NCBI RefSeq assembly: GCF_039634365.2
Contig: NZ_CP155079.2
Coordinates: 1,860,001 to 1,924,000, forward strand
Source: Mucilaginibacter sp. PAMB04168
Lineage (GTDB): Bacteria > Bacteroidota > Bacteroidia > Sphingobacteriales > Sphingobacteriaceae
Direction of reading: 5' to 3'
DNA: 64,000 nt
Made by a program: the position numbers and the translations under genes
Notes under the pieces: generated by a model
Database searches by the model: none
What the model was told of the DNA's origin: nothing
What the model saw: the letters and a program-made list of their open reading frames with translations, nothing else
Shown: piece by piece, positions 8,663-15,081 of the stretch
Layout: each line of letters opens with the position of its first letter
How positions within the stretch are numbered: the first letter of the stretch is position 1

Positions 8663-10021
8663 TTACTTTTTAGCAGGCGTAAGTATTCCGGGATATAATA
8701 CGCCGTCTGTTTTAAGGTTCAGGTTCAATAGCTTCGCAATCAATGGTGCAATATCTTCCTGGCCAATCAATGGTAATACTGCGCCCGGCTTAATGCCTTT
8801 ACCAAAGGCTACAAAGCCGGTTTGTATCTCTTTAAAATCGGTGGGAAGATACCCGTGAGTACCTCCGTTTGCAGGGGCGGTCATATCGCCCGTGGCCGAA
8901 GCGCCAAAGCTGAACCCCTGGTAGGCCGCCAGCGCCATTAACGCATTAGGGTCACCCTGGGCGTTGGTTAATGCAGTTTTATCTAACACATGAAACATTC
9001 TTTTAATGCCATCAGATAGTTGATTAAGCGCTTGCTTTATTTTTTCTACAGATGCCTTGTCTTTTGGATCTTTGAGGTGTAAAAAGGCAGAACCGCCGCT
9101 TTGCTGGAAATAAGCTTTCCAGGCGTTTTTATTGGCGTCATCATAAAGGCCCAGTTTGGCCAGCATAACGTTTGGCTTAAATTGGGTGTGAATATTCACA
9201 AAACCATGATCGCCGGTAACGATGAACGTGGTATTTTTGCTGATACCGGCAACATCAGCTGCATCCATAATCGTTTTAATGGCTACATCTGCACCAACTA
9301 TGGCAGACCTTACTTTATCGCCGTCACGGCCTTGTTCATGTTCAAAATGATCCAGGAGTGCAATATGTATGGCCAGGAAGGCCGGTTTGTAGCGTTTTAT
9401 TATATAGGCAGCCATTCTTGATTTGTTCTGATCGCTGGTATAAAAATCAACTGTTGCACCATATTCGGCCCCAAATTTACCAACGGCATAATCCTGTACT
9501 TCCTGAAAGAGTTCTTTGGGATTTGATTCCTGAGACATGGCTTTAATCTCATCCTTTTTTTCGCCTTTACCCTGTGGCAGAATCACGTATTCGGGTAAAT
9601 TATAGTTTATAGGCGCACCAACCGTAACCGGCCAGCTTACACCAGCTGTGGTTAAACCCGCGTCTTTAGCGGCTGTCCATAATGTAGGCACTTTAATGTC
9701 TTTATAATACCAAAACCATTTGCCCGAAACGCCTAAAGGCTCAACGGGTGTATTGTAATAAATGCCATGTTTGGCTGGCAGTACGCCGCTCACTATGGTA
9801 GTATGAGAAGGGTAGGTTACGGTAGGGAAGCTACCCCGTACGCCTTCGGCATAAGCGCCTTTTTGCATGCCTTGTCGAACATTCACCATGCCCCACTGCG
9901 GGTCCAGGTAAAACTCGGGGCGTAAGCCATCTATACTAATCAGCACTACGTGGTTTTCCTGGGCGTGTACAGATGCCGATGAAAGCCAGCTTAAGGCTAT
10001 TAAGGTAAATAATTTTTTCAT
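8663..10021 (-). CDS. Secreted alkaline-phosphatase-fold phosphodiesterase (NPP type)
   Basis: A 452-residue exported protein: signal peptide 1–21 (cleavage after VHA), then VVLISIDGLRPEFY (first metal Asp), SFPTVTYPSHTTIVSG (nucleophile Thr), IALLDHFEHEQGRDGD (Asp and His metal ligands), TGDHGF (Asp-His pair) and GGTHGYLPTD (last metal His). This motif order is that of nucleotide pyrophosphatase/phosphodiesterases, which cleave nucleotide or lysophospholipid phosphodiesters with two zinc ions in the periplasm. Bacterial homologues are known to be active on nucleotide phosphodiesters. The substrate here is not known. It is a single gene, divergent from DUF2200. Confidence 0.9.
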   Translation of the reverse strand: MKKLFTLIALSWLSSASVHAQENHVVLISIDGLRPEFYLDPQWGMVNVRQGMQKGAYAEGVRGSFPTVTYPSHTTIVSGVLPAKHGIYYNTPVEPLGVSGKWFWYYKDIKVPTLWTAAKDAGLTTAGVSWPVTVGAPINYNLPEYVILPQGKGEKKDEIKAMSQESNPKELFQEVQDYAVGKFGAEYGATVDFYTSDQNKSRMAAYIIKRYKPAFLAIHIALLDHFEHEQGRDGDKVRSAIVGADVAIKTIMDAADVAGISKNTTFIVTGDHGFVNIHTQFKPNVMLAKLGLYDDANKNAWKAYFQQSGGSAFLHLKDPKDKASVEKIKQALNQLSDGIKRMFHVLDKTALTNAQGDPNALMALAAYQGFSFGASATGDMTAPANGGTHGYLPTDFKEIQTGFVAFGKGIKPGAVLPLIGQEDIAPLIAKLLNLNLKTDGVLYPGILTPAKK

Positions 10022-10118
10022 GGGGTATTTTTGGGCGAAGATATTGGCCCAAAGTGCTATTGGTATTTCGTAAATGTTAACAAAATATAAAGCGGCTGTA
10101 TTCTTGTTAGCCAGCGTA

Positions 10119-10148
10119 TTGAATAAGGCTGGATATATTATATTTTTG
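10119..10148 (+). promoter_or_regulatory. Probable promoter of the DUF2200 gene
   Basis: TTG at 10119–10121, 19 nt, then TATTTTTG at 10141–10148, a full match to TAnnTTTG. The predicted start near 10155 leaves a leader of about 120 nt to the ATG at 10275. Confidence 0.45.
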
Positions 10149-10274
10149 CGTAACCAGATCTGTTAGGCGCTTTGTTATAAAACACGGTGTACACTTATAC
10201 CGACTTAATGATTCTGGAGTTTCTGTATGCAACAGCTACAAGAGTTGAACATTGCAAAATTTGCTTTAAAAGGT

Positions 10275-10637
10275 ATGAACACTTCCGACACACACAACCA
10301 GCGTATGGCAAACATGACGTTTGCCTCAGTATATCCGATGTATGTAGCAAAGGTAGAGAAGAAGGGCAGAACGATACAGGAACTGCACCAGGTTATTAGC
10401 TGGTTAACAGGCTTCGACGACCAAATGCTGCAGGAATTAATTATGGAAAAGGTAACTTTTGAGGCATTCTTTCAGCAGGCTACGCTGAACCCTAACGCGC
10501 AGCTCATTACCGGAACCATCTGTGGCTATCGTATAGAAGAAATTGAAAACACCTTAACACGGCAGGTTAGGTATTTGGATAAGTTGGTGGATGAGTTGGC
10601 AAAGGGCAAAAAGATGGACAAGATTTTACGGGGCTGA
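10275..10637 (+). CDS. DUF2200 domain-containing protein
   Basis: A 120-residue protein starting MNTSDTHNQRMANMTFASVY. This start is chosen because the family begins here; an upstream in-frame ATG at 10227 would add 16 residues with no family similarity that I recognise. Conserved blocks include MTFASVYPMYVAKVEKKGRT and LVDELAKGKKM at the C-terminus. DUF2200 is a small cytoplasmic family without an assigned role, found in many bacteria. It is monocistronic here, with a long empty region behind it. Confidence 0.85.
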   Translation: MNTSDTHNQRMANMTFASVYPMYVAKVEKKGRTIQELHQVISWLTGFDDQMLQELIMEKVTFEAFFQQATLNPNAQLITGTICGYRIEEIENTLTRQVRYLDKLVDELAKGKKMDKILRG

Positions 10638-10781
10638 TATTTGTGATATTAAAATATGGCGCCCGACATAAAAAATAATAATTGTTGTAACTATTGAAAA
10701 GTGATTGCGTATAAGCACTCAAGTGGTGGACTAAGAGCTGAATTCGCTTTATGGTAGGTGCACAATATTTATAGCTGATAC

Positions 10782-10815
10782 TGCCCGTTCATATTTTTGG
10801 ACGGGCATATTTGTT
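10782..10815 (+). terminator. Terminator-like hairpin 145 nt after the DUF2200 gene
   Basis: A 9-bp stem, TGCCCGTTC (10782–10790) against GGACGGGCA (10799–10807), with one G·U pair and an 8-nt loop, followed by TATTTGTTT. Confidence 0.5.
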
Positions 10816-11166
10816 TAATTCAATTTTCAATTTTCTTTTGTCTTATCTAGTCATCGGGTCTTTTTATAGGTTGGTTTGGCGTAACCTATCACATAGGGGC
10901 CTTAACCTGAAAGGGCATTAACTAGACAGAATTAGCCAACAAGGTAGAAGGCATTAGAGCTTTTCTATAGTTGTTATCTGATTAGTCGTAGGATCGGCTA
11001 CAAGAAAGCTCTAGGGGACAATAACACTCAGGCAGCTATATATCCGCAACCTCATTTCAATACGTAGCTCAAACGTTTAAGGCGACGGCATTGTATCCGC
11101 CCTTTTGTACTGTAAAGGTTCATTGATCTTCGATATTACTTTTTTGTTTATGTAGTTGAACCCGGT

Positions 11167-11265
11167 TTATTCAAAAAACTGCCAACTAATCCGTTTTAAA
11201 AGTTCCTCACCAAGCACATCAACCTCAGCATTTGAGATATCTATTTGAATCAACCTGATATCTGG
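11167..11265 (-). pseudogene. Possible C-terminal remnant of a lost gene
   Basis: On the minus strand a frame of about 30 codons ends at TAA (11167–11169) with the tail VDVLGEELLKRISWQFFE. The composition looks protein-like (alternating hydrophobic and charged residues), but the frame is closed a few codons upstream by another stop and no start codon fits. It may be the end of a decayed gene; I could not assign a family. Confidence 0.25.
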
Positions 11266-11474
11266 ATGGGCTTAGGCTCGCCGAGGACAGGAAACACTGT
11301 AAACAAATCACTCATACCATATTCTTAGCAGAGTGGTTTATGCCTAATGATGTTTTTAGAAAAATTAACACTCGCTATAGCTGCAAGGTGTTTTAGGTCA
11401 TATAAGTAATTCATTACTTGTTATTTACTGATTAATAATTCGTAATATTGATTACTAGCCATACAACCCTTTGC

Positions 11475-11502
11475 AAGCAGGCGCAAACCGTTTTGCCTGC
11501 TT
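11475..11502 (+). other. Stable hairpin upstream of the small secreted protein gene
   Basis: AAGCAGGC (11475–11482) pairs with GCCTGCTT (11495–11502), and the 12-nt loop can add an AAA/TTT pairing. It ends 30 nt before the ATG at 11533 and is followed by a T-rich stretch. It could end transcription from upstream or lie in the leader of the next gene. Confidence 0.45.
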
Positions 11503-11532
11503 AACCAATTAATTTTTTAACCTTTATTTTTT

Positions 11533-12105
11533 ATGAAAAAATTACTATTTGTTTTATTTTCTGCTTTGGCATTCACCACGGCCGAAGCGAGCAATCCTAT
11601 TCCCTTTTTTTTACGGGCGCAACGTCATGTTAAAAGCATGGCTTTTACAACGCCATACCTCGACCATGCTAATGCCTCCAGCAACTTATGGTATTCTATA
11701 GGGAGTCAGGAATCTTTTAATTTTGGACCTTATAGTTATTCACCATCTACAAGTGGAGGTACGCTATCTGCCACCGATTATTTTGGTACCACTACCGAAA
11801 TTACATGGAATATTGTGGGCACAACACTTTCTTATACGGTAGATATTGTGCCCGGTACCGGTATCGATTTAGGAATTCACATGCTTCAAATTTATGATAA
11901 TGATACCTCGCAAGATTTAATACTGGATGATTACGAGGACCCGGAGGGCGTAGGCTACGGGAATTCGCCTTATCATGGCTCGGGCTGCACGGATATCAGT
12001 TCCGCTTCGTCTGTACTGAGGTTTGTTTGGCAGAATTATAATTATACGCGCGATTATTATAACGGTTATTCAGCCAATGAATATTATTCCTATATCTACC
12101 GTTAG
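11533..12105 (+). CDS. Small exported protein of unknown family
   Basis: A 190-residue protein with a clear signal peptide (MKKLLFVLFSALAFTTAEA, cleavage near residue 19–20). The mature part is rich in Tyr, Ser, Thr and Asn and poor in Lys, suggesting a beta-strand, extracellular or periplasmic protein. A Tyr-rich tail (NYNYTRDYYNGYSANEYYSYIYR) ends the chain. I do not recognise a domain, and the single Cys argues against a disulphide. It is flanked by non-coding DNA on both sides, so context gives no function. Confidence 0.6.
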   Translation: MKKLLFVLFSALAFTTAEASNPIPFFLRAQRHVKSMAFTTPYLDHANASSNLWYSIGSQESFNFGPYSYSPSTSGGTLSATDYFGTTTEITWNIVGTTLSYTVDIVPGTGIDLGIHMLQIYDNDTSQDLILDDYEDPEGVGYGNSPYHGSGCTDISSASSVLRFVWQNYNYTRDYYNGYSANEYYSYIYR

Positions 12106-12347
12106 TTAATTAAGGTGTTGGTATGGGTAGTGCTCCCTGGCCTGTGGCTGGGGATTTTTATTTAAGAATACATGGGTTGTTCGTGCATGCTGGTGTACAT
12201 TTGCTATGCCTGGTTAAGGTATAAGGAAAGTGTTGATGCGGAACGCCTGCCAACGCAAGGATAATTTACCCCTAAATTGTCGTATTTGGCCCTCCTTATG
12301 TAGTTTGTTTCGTTGCATCTTTGTTTGCAATTAATGCCAAAACAATT

Positions 12348-12797
12348 ATGTCAGAAAACAAAGTTTCATTACACAGAATAATAAAGGCCACGCCTGAGAA
12401 GGTATACCGTGCCTTTACCGAAAGCCTGGCCATCGCTTCATGGTTGCCACCTTATGGCTTTCTTTGTACCGTACACGAAATGGACGTTCGGGAAGGTGGT
12501 ACTTTCAGGATGTCGTTTCAGAATTTTACAACTGGTAGCGGCCATACATTCGGCGGAGAATACATGGAGGTTAAACCCAACGAGTTCTTAAAGTACACTG
12601 ATCAGTTCGACAACCCCAATATGCCGGGTGTAATCATTAACTCCATCTCGTTTCAAAAAACATTAGTAGGTACCGAACTTAAAGTATTGCAAGAAGGCAT
12701 CCCCCAAGCTATCCCAATTGAAATGTGCTACTTAGGTTGGCAGGAATCGCTGGAAAAATTGGCTAAACTTGTAGAGCCTAACATACCGGATGCGTGA
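12348..12797 (+). CDS. SRPBCC (AHSA1-like) lipid/ligand-binding protein
   Basis: A 149-residue protein starting at the ATG at 12348; an in-frame TTG at 12321 would add nine residues. It has the START/SRPBCC pattern of AHSA1 proteins: an opening strand VSLHRIIKATPEKVYRAFTE, the middle DVREGGTFRMSF and a C-terminal helix (WQESLEKLAKLVE). In bacteria such proteins often lie with ArsR regulators or VOC proteins, and a VOC gene does follow 126 nt downstream. The ligand is unknown. Confidence 0.85.
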   Translation: MSENKVSLHRIIKATPEKVYRAFTESLAIASWLPPYGFLCTVHEMDVREGGTFRMSFQNFTTGSGHTFGGEYMEVKPNEFLKYTDQFDNPNMPGVIINSISFQKTLVGTELKVLQEGIPQAIPIEMCYLGWQESLEKLAKLVEPNIPDA

Positions 12798-12923
12798 TCG
12801 GATCGAACAACAAAGCCGCCATTCATACAGCTTTTATGCTTAACAACTCTGTTTAAGCGGGATTCTTGACAAGAGAGCCTGCTCAGGCGGAAAGGCAACC
12901 TATATTAACTAAAAAATAACATC

Positions 12924-13352
12924 ATGAGAACAATCAATCCTTGGATTAACTTCAATGGCAATGCCGAAGAAGCATTTGCTTTTTACAAATCAGTTTTTGG
13001 CGGCGAATTCACCAAGATCATCCGTTTTAAAGACCTGGCAAGTGCTGAATTTCAGGTGCCAGAAAAAGAGGTTGATAAAATAATGTACATCGCTTTACCT
13101 ATCGGCCAACACAATGTGTTGATAGCCAACGATGTTCCCGAATTTATGGGTGGGGTAAACGAAAGCGAAAACCGGTCGAAAATATTAGTGAGTGCCGAAA
13201 GCCGCGAAGAGGCAGATAAGGTATTTAGCGGACTATCGGCTGGCGGAGAAGTTGAAGGTGATATTGGTGATACACCATGGGGTACCTACGCTGGAATGTT
13301 TAGAGATAAATATGGCATTGAATGGATTGTGGAGTTTGACCCGAGCTTATAA
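12924..13352 (+). CDS. VOC-fold (PhnB/glyoxalase-like) protein
   Basis: A 142-residue protein of the vicinal-oxygen-chelate superfamily, PhnB-like subgroup: start INPWINFNGNAEEAFAFYKSVFGGEF, central PIGQHNVLIANDVPEFMGG and end DKYGIEWIVEFDP. PhnB-like proteins are widespread and mostly uncharacterised; the family includes dioxygenases, glyoxalases and resistance proteins. The SRPBCC gene lies just upstream on the same strand, a pairing common in soil bacteria. Confidence 0.88.
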   Translation: MRTINPWINFNGNAEEAFAFYKSVFGGEFTKIIRFKDLASAEFQVPEKEVDKIMYIALPIGQHNVLIANDVPEFMGGVNESENRSKILVSAESREEADKVFSGLSAGGEVEGDIGDTPWGTYAGMFRDKYGIEWIVEFDPSL

Positions 13353-13438
13353 ATCCTAAGGGTGTGTAGAGGAAATAATCTTTTGTCAGTGCAGGTTCTG
13401 GGCGTAAGAGGCCTTGCGGTGGAGCGTCTAAGTAGGTA

Positions 13439-13458
13439 TTTAGCAATAAATTGCTAAA
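13439..13458. promoter_or_regulatory. Operator-like palindrome in gene-free DNA
   Basis: TTTAGCAAT (13439–13447) and ATTGCTAAA (13450–13458) are perfect inverted arms separated by two bases. Dyads of this kind are typical of helix-turn-helix dimer sites, but no gene follows within reach, so it may be a leftover from a lost regulator gene. Confidence 0.35.
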
Positions 13459-13615
13459 CTTGGAATGGCCTGCAATGCAAGGTTCCTTTATGAGAGACCA
13501 GCGGTGACGAAAGTAATACTTAGCGCCAGTTAGCACCTATAGCAAATAATCAGATTAGAAGGTAACCGGGAGATATTATTCCCGGTATTAAAGCAGACAT
13601 AGGGTTGAAAATAGA

Positions 13616-13650
13616 AAACCACCTCGAGCTGGCGAGGTGGTTTGGTTCTT
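13616..13650 (+). terminator. Strong terminator-like hairpin
   Basis: An 11-bp perfect stem (AAACCACCTCG at 13616–13626 with its complement at 13633–13643), loop AGCTGG, followed by GGTTCTT. It lies 260 nt after the VOC gene, with nothing else on the plus strand to terminate. Confidence 0.6.
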
Positions 13651-14125
13651 CAAATCATGATAGAGTTTGAATAATTGGCTTTCCAAAGATAAGCCATTGT
13701 AGTATTTCTGCCTATTATCGTGTTACACACTTTGCTACACAAAACTCTTTCATTAGGAAATAGGAAAGATACATAGGATCCTGTTGATACATGAAGCACA
13801 GAAGGTTAACCAACAAATAGTGGTAAAACAGGTAATTAAAAGATAACAATTGTACCTTGAAATAAAGATTATATGCTCCGCCGAGAGACCCTCGCAAGGT
13901 ATTGCGCTGTATAATGTTTGTTATTTCTAGGGTACTCTGTCCGTATATCGGTAAAAACACCTAGCTCGTCCTTGCCCATCGCATCCCTTACTGGTGCAAG
14001 CGTGTACGGCGGAGTATCATTGGCTATTAGTGAATTAAAAAACTAACCTGTGCTATAAATATGCAGTTATGCTAGAATTATAATTGGCTTTAATTTGATC
14101 AGTGCTCCTGCAGGGATTCAACCTC

Positions 14126-14168
14126 GTAAAAATAACAAGAGCCCGATACTTTCGTATCGGGCTCTTGT
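14126..14168 (-). terminator. Terminator of tRNA-Leu, abutting the tRNA
   Basis: A 15-bp perfect stem (14135–14149 with 14154–14168) closed on the minus strand by a GAAA tetraloop and followed by TTATTTTTA. The upstream arm begins at the tRNA discriminator base itself, so there is no spacer between the mature tRNA end and the hairpin. Confidence 0.85.
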
Positions 14169-14253
14169 ACTCGGGGCGGGAATCGAACCCGCACTCGCTT
14201 TAAGGCGAACAGGATTTTAAGTCCTGCGTGTCTACCAGTTCCACCACCCGAGC
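14168..14253 (-). tRNA. tRNA-Leu (UAA)
   Basis: An 86-nt cloverleaf on the minus strand. The acceptor begins GCTCGGG and closes with CCCGAGT plus discriminator A; pair 1–72 is G·U. The anticodon stem-loop is CAGGA-CTTAAAA-TCCTG, anticodon TAA, a long variable arm follows (class II tRNA), and the T arm is GCGGG-TTCGATT-CCCGC. CCA is not encoded. Confidence 0.93.
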
Positions 14254-14317
14254 AGGTGATTATTATGCGGGAGAAGAGGCAGGCGTCGGCCCGCACACCA
14301 CATAATAATTAGTACCT

Positions 14318-14357
14318 TTTAAAAATAAATCCCTTGCTGATATTCAGTAAGGGATTT
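14318..14357 (-). terminator. Terminator of tRNA-Gly
   Basis: A 14-bp stem (14327–14340 with 14344–14357), one G·U pair, a three-base loop, then ATTTTTAAAA on the minus strand. It starts one nucleotide after the tRNA discriminator base. Confidence 0.8.
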
Positions 14358-14358
14358 G

Positions 14359-14431
<73 letters not shown>

Positions 14432-14481
14432 ATTTTTTGTTGGTGGCTCTCTTTCGATAACCCCCTTGCGTTTTGGTGATG

Positions 14482-14512
14482 CAAATATAGAGACAAAACC
14501 TTATTCTGCAAA
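14482..14512 (-). promoter_or_regulatory. Promoter of the tRNA cluster
   Basis: On the minus strand TTTG (14512–14509), a 19-nt spacer, then TATATTTG (14489–14482): a full match to the Bacteroidota consensus. The predicted start near 14476 lies about 45 nt before tRNA-Gly. Confidence 0.7.
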
Positions 14513-14540
14513 TAATTTTTTTAAAAGTTTTTTAACTTTT

Positions 14541-15023
14541 TCATAACTCACTGGCTTTCAAAATATCATTTATTAAATCGCTCTCAAACCCACGGCCCAT
14601 AGCGTACTGTTGTAGTTTATAGCGGCGCTTAAACGCGTCTTTTTCGGTTATCTGCGTCTGTTTCTTTTCTAAAATTTTCTGCAAGGTGCGTAAATACTCA
14701 TCGCCATCTATAGTTTGCAGTGCTTTTGCAATCAGCTTATCGGGCACCCGCTTTAATTTTAAGCCTTGTTTAATCTTAATACGTCCCCAGCCGTTCTGGT
14801 TAAACTTGCCTTGGGCATAAGCTCTGGCAAAGCGCTCCTCATTTATAAAGTTGCCGGTTATTAACTCACTAATTACATTTTCAACACCGGTAGGGTACAT
14901 GCCCAGTTCGTACAGTTTATTGCGCACTTCCTGCTGCGAGCGTTCCTGGTAAGCGCAAAAATGTTCGGCCTTGGCCAGGGCTACTTTTTCATCTGTAATT
15001 CTCTTCTTTTTCGGCTCATCCAT
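14541..15023 (-). CDS. recX: Regulatory protein RecX
   Basis: A 160-residue basic helical protein starting MDEPKKKRITDEKVALAKAE. RecX features are the repeated three-helix modules: LAKAEHFCAYQERSQQEVRNKL near the start, NFINEERFARAYAQGKF and GWGRIKIKQGLKLKRVP in the middle, and RYKLQQYAMGRGFESDLIN at the end. RecX binds RecA and caps filament growth. recA is not adjacent. The ATG at 15023 was chosen over an in-frame TTG at 15041. A TAAATTTG box (15037–15030) ends 6 nt before this ATG, implying a very short leader. Confidence 0.88.
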   Translation of the reverse strand: MDEPKKKRITDEKVALAKAEHFCAYQERSQQEVRNKLYELGMYPTGVENVISELITGNFINEERFARAYAQGKFNQNGWGRIKIKQGLKLKRVPDKLIAKALQTIDGDEYLRTLQKILEKKQTQITEKDAFKRRYKLQQYAMGRGFESDLINDILKASEL

Positions 15024-15081
15024 GCAAACCAAATTTACCAAAAATTCTTCTGTTTACATAAATATAAGCACCTTAGTAACC

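Larger units (their letters stand above)
10638..11532. other. Gene-poor region of about 0.9 kb, apparently decayed
   Basis: No intact reading frame of convincing composition is present on either strand. It contains a terminator-like hairpin (10782–10807), an imperfect inverted repeat around AGAGCTTTTCT (about 10956) and AGAAAGCTCT (about 11003), a short minus-strand protein-like tail (11167–11265), and a hairpin ahead of the next gene. The stretch reads like degraded coding sequence. Confidence 0.6.
13353..14124. other. Gene-free region before the tRNA cluster
   Basis: No convincing gene on either strand. It holds a 9-bp palindrome (13439–13458), a small ACCGGG/CCCGGT hairpin (about 13564–13586) and a strong terminator-like hairpin (13616–13643). 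The rest (13650–14124) shows no feature I can support. Confidence 0.6.

Noticed and set aside
13300..13536. Minus-strand 78-codon frame after the VOC gene
   Set aside because: It overlaps the VOC gene end and shows no recognisable family; the region looks non-coding.
14100..14126. tRNA-3'-end-like sequence (minus strand GGTTGAATCCCTGCAGGAGC) beyond the tRNA-Leu terminator, possible attachment-site remnant
   Set aside because: The T loop lacks a base, the arm does not match tRNA-Leu or tRNA-Gly here, and no integrase or element boundary is nearby.
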